Source: Cerioporus squamosus (taxonomy: Eukaryota; Basidiomycota; Agaricomycetes; Polyporales; Polyporaceae). Taken from it: a stretch of DNA of 58,811 nucleotides. The DNA lies in NCBI GenBank assembly GCA_022592435.1, contig JABYQS010000200.1, forward strand, positions 1 through 58,811, in the 5' to 3' direction. The position numbers were made by a program, and so were the translations under genes. The stretch's first letter is position 1; the number at the start of each line of letters is the position of its first letter. Shown in pieces: positions 1-10,238 of the stretch. The notes under the pieces are model-generated. The model made no database searches. It was not told the DNA's origin and saw only the letters and a program-made list of their open reading frames with translations.

Positions 1-730
1 CCCGTGACCGTGCCAATCTGGACGTACTGCAGCGGGCGGCGCTGGCGGGGAAGGGTGGACAGCAGGTGCGTGACGAGCGGCCCGTACAGATAGTCGAGGA
101 TAACGTCGACTTCGCCGAGCTGGGAGAAGTCGGTGGAGGTGACGGGTCCGCGATGACGACCTGCACGTCGATGTTCGGGACCGCCGCGAGCTTCTCGGCG
201 TTGCGCGCGACGCCGATGACCTTCGTCGCGCCGAGCTTGCGAGCCGTGGCCGCGGCGATGACTCCGCTCGCGCTCGTCGCGCCCACGACGAGCGCGGTCC
301 AGCCCTCCTTCGGGAGTTGCGTCATGTCGACTCGCGTCTTGATCGCCATCCAGCTCGACATGGCCGGGTTGACCATCGCCGCGACCGCCTCGGGCTTCAC
401 ACCCTCGGGGAGGTCGAAGACGTAGGACTTGGGGACGTTCACGACCTCAGCAAAGGAGCCGCCGCCCGTCCGGAGGGTGATGAAGTAGACGAGCTTGCCG
501 CCTGGGACGGTAGATCCGACGCCATCGACGCCGACGACGTGAGGGAGTGGTCCGGACGTGTAGTGCTTGCCAGCGGCGCGGGAGCGAACGAGCTGGTGCG
601 CCCCCGCCGCGAGGACGCGGATTTGGACGATACCGGACTCGGGAAGGGGGGCGGGCGGCGCTGTGACAGCGGTGTATACGGGCGGAGAGCCCCAGGAGGA
701 GACTTGGGCAGCTTTGATTGTCTCAGACAT
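1..730 (-). CDS. Quinone oxidoreductase-like medium-chain reductase, 5' part, apparent frameshift
   Basis: Family knowledge: NAD(P)H-dependent medium-chain dehydrogenase/reductase acting on quinones or enones in the cytosol. The gene starts at ATG 730 (MSETIKAAQVSSWGSPPVY) and leaves the window at base 1, so only about 240 residues are visible. They cover the GroES-like catalytic domain (AGAHQLVRSRAAGKHYTSG, then PHVVGVDGVG) and the beginning of the Rossmann fold (ALVVGATSASGVIAAATARK, then KVIGVARN). No zinc-ligand pattern is visible, which fits the zinc-free quinone reductase branch. Around bases 144-146 the frame slips: upstream reads VQVVIADP, and the natural continuation (VTSTDFSQLGEVDVILDYLY) lies in another frame with no room for an intron. 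One base missing from a C run would explain it, either a real mutation or a sequencing error. A TATA box about 100 bp upstream supports the start. Confidence 0.75.
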   Translation of the reverse strand, partial: MSETIKAAQVSSWGSPPVYTAVTAPPAPLPESGIVQIRVLAAGAHQLVRSRAAGKHYTSGPLPHVVGVDGVGSTVPGGKLVYFITLRTGGGSFAEVVNVPKSYVFDLPEGVKPEAVAAMVNPAMSSWMAIKTRVDMTQLPKEGWTALVVGATSASGVIAAATARKLGATKVIGVARNAEKLAAVPNIDVQVVIADPSPPPTSPSSAKSTLSSTICTGRSSRTCCPPFPASAARCSTSRLARSR

Positions 731-830
731 TTTCCGTGCGTGGGTGAGGATGCTGAGCGGTGAGCGTCTGAGTAGTGTGCGGAACGTGTTGGGCTGACTT
801 GGATTGTCCTGGTAGGAACACACGTCCTGT

Positions 831-840
831 TCTTATATAC
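831..840 (-). promoter_or_regulatory. TATA box of the reductase gene
   Basis: On the minus strand the sequence reads TATATAAG, about 100 bp upstream of the ATG at 730, a normal fungal spacing. Seen directly; the role is inferred. Confidence 0.45.
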
Positions 841-1981
841 TGGAGAACGGCTCCCATTATCCTCATCGTCGCCCGTACGCAGTGCAAACGCAGCACCTCG
901 TAAAGTCATCATGAGTATACTACTCCAGACTCACGGAGGAGGCGAGCTCGCAGAGGTTCGGGTGGCGCTTCCCGAGCGTTCGGCATCTCGCCGTGCGTAC
1001 GCCGGCGTCCCCTGAACAGAGATCGAGGATGACAAATGGTGCTCACTGCATCCACCAGTCATAGCCAGTCATCCACCACGCTTGCCAGATGTGCCCGCGA
1101 CAACAGCTACAGTCGTCGTGATCCCATCACAGCCGACGACAGATAGCAGTCGGACACTGCGTGGTACGCCGGTACGTATGCTTGTCAGTTCAACGTTCAA
1201 TGATGTTAGCCCCGGTTAGTTCACATTACTTGGGCTTGCCAGGTCTGTCTGCGCTGCATCAGTGGCTGCGGCCGTCCCAATCACACTTGGTCCCGAAGAC
1301 GCCGTATTACAGTTCGTCGTCGAGACTTCGCAGTGGTCCTCGATAAGAGGAGCCGCCGGGATGAGTAGGACTGCTGCCCTGGCGTTCGTTCACTCTCCCT
1401 TCAGTCGGTGCCCAGGGCCACGTTCATGTGTAAAGACACTGACTTGTTCAGCGACGTCGTTATTCGTCCTACTTCGCCGTTGCATTCGCGCACTGCTCTG
1501 CACTGCGGCGCATCAATGCAGACAGACTTCATTGTTATGGATGACGGGTGAGTCCTCCTCGGATTGGGATGTTCAGTATTGACAGCCTCGTGCAGACACT
1601 GCTGCTCGGCGATGGAGGACGGGTCTGCGAAGGCCTCCCAATGCTAGATAACCGTGCGACGAGCGACCGACATTGTGGCATATCCTCCGATCTACTACGT
1701 CCGACAAGCTGGTTTATATTGGGCCGATTGAGCTAGCCATTTTCTCATTCGTCGGTCGCGGGCGTCGCTATTTCTTTTGCGTCGACCCTTCCCATGATTT
1801 GCGTTCTTGGGAGCAACTTTCTCTATTTCGCTCGATCTAGGGGGGAACGTGGTCAGTTGACGTTAGACACTGCTGCTCCGCAAGCTTCTTCTTGAACTAG
1901 AAGTCCCATGAGCCATAGAGAAGTAGCCAAGCGTAGGTGAGACGCGTGAGAGCTGGCGGAGAAGGTCGCCCGTCTGAAAGG
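841..1981. other. Intergenic region between two divergent genes
   Basis: This stretch separates the reductase (minus) from the MFS transporter (plus). Its open frames are short, overlap on both strands and resemble no family. I see no RNA gene or repeat. It presumably holds both promoters. Confidence 0.5.
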
Positions 1982-1988
1982 TATAAAG
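1982..1988 (+). promoter_or_regulatory. TATA box of the MFS gene
   Basis: GTATAAAGGG lies about 60 bp before the ATG at 2049, a plausible core promoter element for the transporter. Confidence 0.45.
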
Positions 1989-2048
1989 GGCACCCTCGCT
2001 CCTAATACCAACTCTTTCGCGATTTTCTAGTATACCCGCCGGTCGACT

Positions 2049-4464
2049 ATGGTCTTTGGGATACTCGGTGAGTTTTATATTCGTGAAACGCTCATGGTGC
2101 TCATCGCTTATGTTCTCCGGATACAGAAGACCACTCCTTGGAGAGCGTTCCCGGAACTGGGCTACTGTCCGACCACGGGGTCGTCCGGGGACATGAGGTC
2201 GATATCCACGAGGCGAAGGATTTGAAGCGGGGTGCCGGGAGATACGCGCATATCATCCTCATCCCACAACCGTCTGACGACCCGCGAGACCCGTACGTCC
2301 ATTTTGCTTGCTCACTTCGTGCGCCATACTACCTACTGACCATCGCGACGGATAGATTGAACTGGCCGTCCTGGAAGAAAGAAGCGTGCTTCTGGACTCT
2401 GTGCGACATCCTCCCGCCGAGTATGTTTGCGGAACAAATAGTTGAACATTCTCTGGCAGATCCTTTGGTACTAGCCTCACCGGTGCGCTATCCCCGCTAG
2501 TGAGCGCGGGGTACGTGCTGCTCTCGAAGCAGTTCAACGTCACAGTCGACGATGTCACGTCGTCATTCGGCATCTTACTCTTGGGGCTCGGTATTGGCAT
2601 GTTCGTCTCAAGCCTAGCCAGAGTTATCGGCGTTGCTCATGAGCGACACAGGGTATTACAGAATGCGCTAGCTGTAAAGTTCGGACATCGCATCGTGTAC
2701 TTGGTTTCGTCGCTTCTGGTGAGTGAGGCTCTGTCCGTTGTACTCCCATGCTGTTGATAAATTTGCGCAGATGTTCATATCGTGCATATGGTGCGCCTTG
2801 AGCCCGAACTTAGCATCGATCCGTGCATCGCGTTTCTTCCAAGGTTGCGGCATGTCCGCGGGACAAGCGTGCGTCCAGACGAATATCACTACCTCATCAT
2901 GGCTGACCGCAACGTAGTCTCGTGCCCTCGACTCTGGAGCAGATATACTAGTGAGCCTCATGCCTTCAGTTTGAGACCTTCCCTTACTGACCAGTCCACA
3001 GCGTACATGAGAGAGGGTCGCGCTCTGTGATATGGAACTTCTCTATCATGGCTGGTATCACCTTGTGAGTGCTTCGCTGATGACGACCGATGCGAAGCTC
3101 ACTGCTCGTTTCCAGAGGACCGCTGATCTGTAGCTACGTCATTCAAAACCTGACGTGGGAGTTTGGCTTCTGGTTCGTCAGCATCGCCCTTGGGATCGCC
3201 ACGGTCATGGTCTTTTTCTTCGTTCCGGAGGTAAACTGTGATACTTTACTACGGTGTTTTCTCTTTACTGACCAGTGACATGACGTTCGTACTAGACGAC
3301 GTTCCACCGGGAAACGGCAATTCGGCCAACCGAGAAGCAAACCTCAGATCACCACAGCATTGAGAAGTCGCTCTCTGAGACGGATATCCAGATCGTCGAA
3401 CGCGAATCTCCGGAAGCGCCACGCGGGTATATCTCTGGGCTCAAGATCTGGCATGGAACGTACACGAACGACAACCTGTGGAGGATATCCTTGAGACCGT
3501 TCACATTCATCCTCTCGCCAGTGGTATGTAACCCCCGACTCCTGTCGTTGCAGTCGCTGACGGCGCGGATAGACATGGTTCGTCTTTCTGACGTACGGCA
3601 TGCAGACTGTCTGGCTCAGTGAGGCAACCTGTTGACGCGAATGGAAGCGGCTGCCTGATCATTCTACGCAGGTCTGGTCCCGCTATGCTCAGCGACCATC
3701 TTCACTCTGGAGTACAACTTCAACGCCGCACAAATAGTATGCATCTTGTGTTCTTGACCATCTTCGCCAGACTGAACGTTGGCACACAGGGCCTGACGAA
3801 CCTAGGAGGAATTGTCGGCATTGTACTAGCGATGCTCGTCACTGGCCCTCTCAACGATTGGGGCGTGGTGTGGATAGCCAAGCGTAACGGCGGGATATAC
3901 GAGCCAGAGTTCCGCCTTCTCTTCATGGTCAGCATGCTCTTTGGCGTTTTCGGGTACGTCGGCTGGGCTGTCGGGAACGACCACCACATGCCTTGGATCG
4001 GAGCAGTGGCATGCATCACGTACGTCTCTGCCCTCTACTGCCTGCGGTAGACTCGCTGATTGCGCGCATAGCATGCTCAACTTCAGCATGGTCGTCTCGG
4101 GCTCTGCCGCCGTTACTTACCTGCTCGACACGCATCGCGAGAACGCGCTGCACATCCTCGCAATCACCAACTTCGCGAAGAATATGGTTCTCTACGGCTC
4201 GACATTCTTCGCCAACGGCATGATCCTGGACCGGGGCGTCAAGGTGTCGCTCCTTATCCTTGGGGCATGCCAGGCCTTCTGTTGGCTTGCGTCCATTCCG
4301 ATGTACATCTTTGGCAAGCGTGTCAGGTCCTTCGTAAGTTCTTCATGCCATCTGCGCTTGGGTACGTACTTACTGCATCTATACAGATAGCCCGCCATCC
4401 TCAAATCTATCGTGGAGAAGTAATGAGAGAGGCAAAGGTTCCCAAGGAGGACGCAACCATCTGA
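2049..4464 (+). CDS. MFS transporter, fungal DHA1/HOL1-like
   Basis: Integral plasma-membrane (or vacuolar) permease of the major facilitator superfamily, a proton-coupled small-molecule transporter; substrate not predictable. I place exons at 2049-2067, 2127-2292, 2356-2400, 2460-2718 (probably with one more small intron near 2600-2650), 2771-2868, 2918-2950, 3002-3064, 3116-3230, 3296-3523, 3573-3618, 3672-3736, 3790-4019, 4072-4333 and 4387-4464. Marks of the fungal HOL1-like branch are DPRDPLNWPSWKKE just before helix 1, SFGTSLTGALSPLVSAGYV in helix 1, QNALAVKFGHRIVYLVSS, FVHERGSRS-type loop 4-5 (here VHERGSRSVIW), and NFSIMAGITLGPLICSYVIQ. About 12 helices are expected and each exon carries hydrophobic segments. 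Most introns are about 50-65 bp. All exons join in frame except for the uncertain junction near 2620. The tRNA-Val lies downstream. Confidence 0.85.
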
Positions 4465-4472
4465 GAACGATT

Positions 4473-4488
4473 GACCGCGGTCACCGCG
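4473..4488. repeat. GACCGCGGTCACCGCG palindromic motif
   Basis: A GC-rich palindrome nine bases after the transporter stop codon. The same ACCGCGGT core is clustered at 14178-14312. Confidence 0.4.
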
Positions 4489-4583
4489 AGATGATCAGCT
4501 CTACTCCAGTACTCGCCACGGTGGTCAGCGTCATGAGTATAGCAGAATGCGCTGTCAAACCGTATCCACAACACCCGCCCTAG

Positions 4584-4810
4584 TATATAACCTATCTTGT
4601 TCCTATCTATTGTGAAGCAGCTCTGTACCTCTCATGGAGAGCCCGGTAGCATGGCAAAGCTGCTTCTTCTCCTCCTCGGACGGGTAGGGGTGGTCGCTGT
4701 GTCTCACGTTCCCGATACCCTTGCCTCTCGCGTCGCTCCGAGGATCCACAAATATGCCCTTCTGCACTGCAGTGGCCGCTTCCACAACGGAGTCACGAGC
4801 GAGAAGAGGA
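4584..4810 (-). repeat. Dispersed repeat, copy A, interrupted by a homeodomain fragment
   Basis: Read on the minus strand, this segment matches 56254-56387 read on the plus strand. Shared blocks include CTCTTCTCGCTC, GAGCGACGCGAGAGGCAAGGG (with one neighbouring change), ATCGGGAACGTG, AGGTACAGAGCTGC and an AACAAGA-type tail. Copy A carries 69 extra bases (4633-4701), absent from copy B, that encode a piece of a TALE homeodomain. Both copies keep the same reading frame through the shared peptide RSDARGKGIGNVR. The copy lies just upstream of tRNA-Val, a common insertion spot for fungal mobile DNA. Its class is unknown and no terminal repeats were found. Confidence 0.7.
4633..4701 (-). pseudogene. 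TALE homeodomain fragment (23 codons)
   Basis: The minus strand encodes HSDHPYPSEEEKKQL followed by CHATGLSM. The PYP three-residue loop extension and the EEEKKQLCHATGLS stretch are diagnostic of TALE homeodomains in fungal transcription factors. The third helix that should follow (QVSNWF...RR) is absent: the next residues are RGTELLH, from the surrounding repeat. The first helix upstream is also absent. The fragment is bounded by AG on its 5' side and by GAGAGGTACAG on its 3' side, resembling an exon with remnant splice sites. It is most likely a captured or stranded exon, not a working gene. Confidence 0.75.
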
Positions 4811-4857
4811 TCATGGTCATTGGGATGGAGGATGCTATGACTATCACTGACTTACGT

Positions 4858-4931
4858 GGGTCGGTGGCGTAGTTGGTTATCGCATCTGTCTAACACACAG
4901 AAGGTCCTCAGTTCGAACCTGGGCCGACTCA
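4858..4931 (+). tRNA. tRNA-Val (anticodon AAC)
   Basis: All four arms fold. The acceptor stem GGGTCGG pairs with CCGACTC (one G-T pair). The anticodon stem-loop is TCTGT-CTAACAC-ACAGA, giving anticodon AAC. The T arm contains TTCGAAC. The A box is TGGCGTAGTTGG and the B box GGTTCGAACC-like (AGTTCGAACCT). There is no intron and no encoded CCA, as expected for a eukaryotic tRNA. The discriminator base is A. Confidence 0.95.
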
Positions 4932-4957
4932 TAAGTTGGGGGCACTCAATCTTTATC

Positions 4958-4962
4958 TTTTT
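4958..4962 (+). terminator. Pol III terminator of tRNA-Val
   Basis: A run of five T lies 27 bases after the end of the tRNA, the standard RNA polymerase III stop signal. Confidence 0.7.
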
Positions 4963-5523
4963 CCACTCCTACAGGTATACTTACATAGCTATAGGTCAGT
5001 TCAGGAAGCACACTACAATCGTCCCATTGGCACTTTAGTCTTCCCCCCAATAAAAGTCGTAAATTTGTCGCAGGAGAATGTGTTCGTCGGCACTTCTGAT
5101 GGGATTTAGACTTGACCACCTATACAATGTACTAGTACTCTGACCAACACCCTCTTGACTCTTGAAGCACCTGAAAGTTGCCTGAAAGAAGGTCGCGATC
5201 TTCGTTGCTTTTGTCGCCGGCAAAGATCAACTTGGGATCCGCTCTGGTAACCAACACTCTCCAGCTCCGGTGAAACCACGCACCAGCCGGCCGACTGTAC
5301 GCTCCATAGCTACGAGTGCGTTATGAATTGCAACTAATACATACACAGAACGCACTAGATGGCTGTACAACAAATACGTAGAGAGAAATACACATTCGAC
5401 CACAGCCGTGAAGTCCATCCACACGGGTAGCCAGCCACACCAGTCGCCCATCATGCGCTCTGCGTCACTCCCCTCAACCAAATGTTTGCTGCCACAGAGC
5501 TATGCATGTGTATCATGGAGCAG
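4963..5523. other. Intergenic stretch, no gene seen
   Basis: Between the tRNA terminator and the 3' end of the next gene. Open frames are short and unconvincing. It probably includes the 3' UTR of the minus-strand gene. Confidence 0.4.
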
Positions 5524-7459
5524 TCACCGCGAGTGCCTGCCCCGACGCGTCCGCCTCTTCCCTCTGCCAGATCTCCCAGTCCCACCTGCGACGGAGTCGC
5601 TCTGCCTGCCTTTCCTCTTCACCGTCGCACCCTCCGAGTTCGTATCCAGTGGACCGGGCGCAACAGCCCAGTCCGGATGCTCGTAACTGTGCCGCCGCGG
5701 TTTCGACGCCGGGCCGTCCTGGTCCTGGTCCCCAGCCTGAGGTGCGACAGCCCAGTCAGGCCGGTCGGGAGTGTGCACGCGTGTCCCTCCGGGAGTCGCG
5801 GGCGACTCGGACTGTGTCGGAGACCCCACAGATCTCTGCGATGGACACTCCGTCCTGAATTCAAGGTGGGAAGGTGTGTGTCTGTGTGCTCGGCCCGCCG
5901 ATCCTGATTCTGAAGGGGACACAGGCCCGCACGAGTCTGCCTCCTCGGCGTCGGACTCAACTTGAGGGCCCGTAGACGTAGACATGGACATGACTCCTAG
6001 ATGCAGGTACTCGCTCTCCGTCAAGAGCACCGTAGATCCCTTCAGAGCAGAAATCGGCGCCATCAGAGTCGGCGCGTAGTCTGCCTGCAAGAAAGACTCG
6101 GCTGCGTCTCTGCTCAACGAGGAGAACGCAGCCGGGGAGGCGTCCACGGGCGTCGCTGCGCGTGGAGTCCGTCCGTCCGTGTGGTCGACAGACGTCCACT
6201 CCGTGTCGCCGTCTTCATCGTCGTCCTCTGCGTCGCACGAGTGAGCACATGGGAGGGGGCTTGGAGACTGCTCCCCGTCGCCGTCGCCGTGGACGTCGAC
6301 AAGTAGCGCGGACTGCATGATGCTATCGGAAGCGTACTCAGGGTCCGCCTCCGGTTCGGGCTCGACTTCCTCATCTGCAAGTGCGCTGGAGGCCACGGGC
6401 GACGCGGGTGGCTTGTGAGCCGCCATAGGTCCTACCGGTGCGTCTCTGACGTCAACAGACGAGACTACAAGCTCGGGGGGATGACGAAATGCCTCAGGGC
6501 AGGAGCCAAGCACCTGTCCGTGCGCGTCGGTCTCAATTGGAGGATGCGTCGGTGACACTGGGGGCTCTGGTAGTTCGGCAACATCTTCAAGTAGGATTCC
6601 AGGCGCAGTAGATGCAGCGACAGCCTGCGCAGATTCGGTGCGCTCCACGATGTCCCTGTCGAGACGCTGTGGAGAACTGGGTAGGAGCTTGAGCTCTTCT
6701 GAATTGGTCTCCCCAGCTTCCGGCTGGGAAGCAGGAGTATCGTCCTCGGGAACTAGGTTCACAGCGTTGGAAGTAGAAGCGGCTTCAGTGGCGAGACTAT
6801 GTGGTGCAGCAGAACTGTCAGGGCTATCCGCGTGAGGGGTCATTGATGGTTCTGGGGTTGGTTCATCACTCTCGACGGAACGAGCAGCTTCGGCATCATC
6901 GTGTCTGAAGCATTCCAATGTGCTCTCGGACTCTAGGATCGAAGGTACTTCGCCCTACAAGTACATGAGGAAGGTTAGATGGTGAATGATAAACGGAGGA
7001 ATGTCACGAGGATGTACCTCTGGAGGAGTCGCATGATCTGACGCTATTGTAGGGGCGTCATTCTCTGATGGGAGTCGAACACGATCCTGCGGAGGGACTC
7101 AACACACCAACAAGGAAGCTTAGCCCGAAACCTACGCACCGAGGAGGCGGAATATGCATTGCTCTCCGATGATTTGATGTAATGGGTTATCGGAGCCTTT
7201 GGCGAGCGTAACATAGATCTACTGCGTGCGCAGGAGTGAAGATATGCGTTGAAGGAGTGGCGAAGATGGGAGACGGAATGAAAGGCATACTGCGGGAGCA
7301 CCGACTCGTATCAGGATAGTAGCGTATTGAGCCGACTCGTCGACGTACATAGGTCATAAGAGAGGTCGTGAGCATCAGGACGACCGCAAGGAGCACAGTC
7401 TGTGGGCCCATGGATGCAAGAGAAGACATAGTAAGGCGTCCTAGCTTCAGCTCGTACAT
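5524..7459 (-). CDS. Hypothetical acidic single-pass membrane protein
   Basis: Function unknown. The model joins four exons: an N-terminal exon from ATG 7459 ending after LMTY near 7349, one encoding YAFHSVSHLRHSFNAYL to SNAYSASS (about 7294-7143), a 69-base exon (DRVRLPSENDAPTIASDH..., about 7086-7018) and a long exon from about 6957 to the stop at 5524. All joints are in phase. An alternative start is the internal ATG at MGPQ. The N-terminus has one hydrophobic helix (MGPQTVLLAVVLMLTTSLM) followed by a basic stretch, a likely signal anchor. The remaining 500 or so residues are disordered and rich in Glu, Asp, Ser and Pro. Near the end the motif PDWAVAP occurs twice (RPDWAVAPQ and HPDWAVAPG), and the C-terminus is very basic (RGKRRTRRGRHSR). 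No catalytic domain is visible. Confidence 0.6.
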
Positions 7460-8312
7460 AGCGGGGTGTGCAGATCTTCGGATTGCGGTTTAACAGAGCG
7501 AGATGACAGTCAGGATATCGAGAGCGGCATGCAAGCAGCAGAGGCGAGAGAGATGGGTATATCAAGCAGGAGGTATACAGACGAGGTAGCTGGCGAACGA
7601 GCAGGCCCGTCGCAGCCCAAAGCACCGACCAAACGGTGGTCAAAGGGACGAGCTCTTCCATGCCGCAGACAATTGGCTTGGGCGCCTGCGAACCTTCGCC
7701 CGAACGATGACATTGACAATCATTTGACCCTTCTGGATTCCTTGCTGCCAGCTGGTCTTCGCTCCTTGCTGCGTGCTCATCACGTCTACAGTACTCGGAT
7801 CGTCATGACGCGACTCTTTGTGGATAGGAGAGCAACTGTGGTGACTATTGACCAAGCCTCCGACAAGACGGCCCGGGTGTTGGGTCAGATCAGGGCTGCA
7901 TGTAGGACAGCTTGGAGTCGTAAAATACATGGGGATCGTCGCCAGCGGTCTCAAAGGACACATGCAGGTTGAGGTGAGTACTCGTCCGTTTCGGCTGATG
8001 CATGCGGCCGCAGCTGGGAGGTCCACGCCACAACCTCAGCTTGCCCCATGCCGGGGATATTCCTGCTCTGGAGTCGGCATTGGCCTTCCTTTACTGTGTC
8101 TTGATCGAGGTGACGAGCTGGAGAGCGTGCGCAGTGACAGGTTGACATGCTCCTGTCGTGGAGCTGCGCAGTGTCGCCACCGACCTCATAGTTCTCGCCC
8201 GCGTCCTCGACCTCGACCTCGTTCTCCTTCTTCTTCATCTCTCCTGGCAAGCAAACAGCACCGACATGGTCGTCATCAGAGCCATCTAAACTCCAGATAC
8301 CCCCGACAAGCC
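7460..8312. other. Intergenic region between divergent genes
   Basis: Separates the acidic membrane protein (minus) from the membrane-anchored protein at 8313 (plus). A 168-codon plus-strand frame at 7466-7972 overlaps minus-strand frames of similar length, has no recognisable content and lacks splice continuity with the next gene. I treat the region as promoters and 5' UTRs. Confidence 0.4.
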
Positions 8313-9670
8313 ATGGATATACCACAGTCGTCTCTCCGTTTCGCCTACAACATCCTCGTCGCGTCTCTTTTCATCTTCATCTCCTACATAGTCAATCGCC
8401 CCATCCAAGGCCACAAACTCTCAATAGGCCGCCTCTTCTTCTCTGGGGCTCATGACATCAAGTACCAAGCCACCATCGCATCCGCGACCTACACCTTCAC
8501 CTTCACCACCGCCTCTCTCACCTGGCGGCTACACCTCCCGCGCGCGACCGACCCGCGCTGGTGCACCATCACCTGCGACTCTATCTTCTACACCTCGACG
8601 ACCGGCGACGTCTCCACCGAGCGCTTGGAGACCGTCCTCTGGTTCTTCCCCGTCTTCTTCCGCTACACCGCCGGGCCATGGGTCAACATCACCCTCGACG
8701 GCCTGCGTATCCGCGTCCGCCGGAGCACGGAGACCCCGTACTTCATCCAGAAGCTGCGCGAGAATCTGGTTGGTACTTTCCTCACTGGCGAGATCTTGAG
8801 GGCGGACGTGTTCCGGACGACGTTCAGGTTCGCGGGCTTGTCGGAGCGGCCGGAACTGAAGCCCGAGGGGTACACGAGGCCCAAGGATATGCTGCATGCG
8901 GAGGAGCCGAGTGAGGACACGGAAGATGGCGAGAGTGTACGCACTTCTGATGACGACGGCTACGCATCCGCTGGCGACAGTGAGGAGGTCGAGCGGTGTG
9001 ATGGGGAAGACGAAGAACAGGGAAAAGAGGACCGCAAGTACCGCACGCAGCCGCTCACGCCGTACCACGACGACGAGATGGCGTTCAATGTGCTTGCGCG
9101 CACGCTGCACATCAACAACCACGAGGGGCGCATATACACGTTTGGGCGCATCGACTCGCAGATCCGGCGCGACTGGACGCGCGATCGCGGCTCACTCGTG
9201 CTCGTTGCGGAGGAGTGCCGCTGGGTACACGTCCACTTCCCGTTCGAGCGCGTCGCGCCGCGCACGGGTTTCACGTACGTTCTCCTATCCTCCGCTGTCG
9301 ACACGTGAGGCTCACGGGCGCTCTGATATGACAGGCAGCTGCTGTCGTCCTTCTTCCACTTCCCGATTGACCTCGTCAGGACGTTCAACTACCCCGTGAG
9401 CAGCACGGACCTCTACATCACTCGCGTGGACGTCACCTTCGACTCCTTCCGCGTGAGTGCCACTTGCTTGTGTCGGGAATAGCTCATGCTGACGGCGCGA
9501 TACAGCTGCGCGACGCGGAACTGCTCAGGCAGGGTTTCTCCCTCATACGCCAGAAGACGATGACGAGCGGCATCGACTTCAGCGACATGTTTCTCGACGC
9601 AGTCATGCACGCCTGCAGGCCCGCTCCTGGTTCTGATGGTGCGCACGAAGGTGAGGACGGCCGCGACTGA
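8313..9670 (+). CDS. Membrane-anchored protein resembling the start of bridge-like lipid transfer (Fmp27/Hobbit) proteins
   Basis: Three exons, 8313-9274, 9335-9452 and 9506-9670, join in frame to about 414 codons. I chose the ATG at 8313 (MDIPQSSLRFAYNILVASLF) because it directly precedes an N-terminal transmembrane helix (ILVASLFIFISYIVN); the frame is open further upstream but that part looks non-coding. Next comes LSIGRLFFSGAHDIKYQA, then WVNITLDGLRIRVRR, an acidic linker (about residues 200-240), and blocks such as IDLVRTFNYPVSSTDLYITR. In Fmp27/Hobbit and Csf1 proteins an N-terminal anchor is followed by similar beta-rich segments, but those proteins exceed 2,000 residues. The similarity is my inference; this is either a short relative or an unrelated basidiomycete protein. 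Confidence 0.7.
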
Positions 9671-10238
9671 CAACGACAGTGGTTCTCCCAGACGTTGGTC
9701 ACGCGATTACAGATATAGACACTTGCATCAAACACGGACCCGCTGATACCTGTTATTAGATTCACATAGACGTTAGACTATGCAATGTAGCCATAGTTCA
9801 CCTAGCCCTCTCGCCTCGCCTCTGGCATTTGCATCTAATAAGTAGCAGCTCTCCCTGACGGTCTCGTAGTCCATCTTCCATAGGTCAGTCTCTGGACATT
9901 GTTCTGGCAGTCCCAGAATATCCACTCGATACGACATCGACACGCACATCATTGACCATGGTTTCAAGGTCTGTTTTGCCACCCCCGTATGAAAGGTGGA
10001 TGCGTGTCTGACTGCAGACTCCTGCGTTCAGACTGCAGACGGCGATCATCCAGACCTGCCTGAAGACCTGACGGCAGCATGGGCGAAATACAATCGACAA
10101 CAAACGTGCAGTGGCAGAAAACACTAGCAGGAGCGATTGAGGCACTACGACTCGCTGTCAAGAAACAGAAGCAAGGCGGGCTGGGCTTTACAGATCCATC
10201 TTTTGTTAGCACACGAAACCGTGACAGGTATACGAGGG
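9671..10238. other. Convergent 3' region, no gene seen
   Basis: Lies between the stop of the plus-strand gene at 9670 and the stop of the FunK1 gene at 10239. Short overlapping frames only; probably two 3' UTRs. Confidence 0.4.

Noticed and set aside
7466..7972. 168-codon plus-strand frame upstream of the membrane-anchored gene
   Set aside because: Overlaps minus-strand frames, lacks domain features, and cannot be spliced in phase to the gene at 8313.
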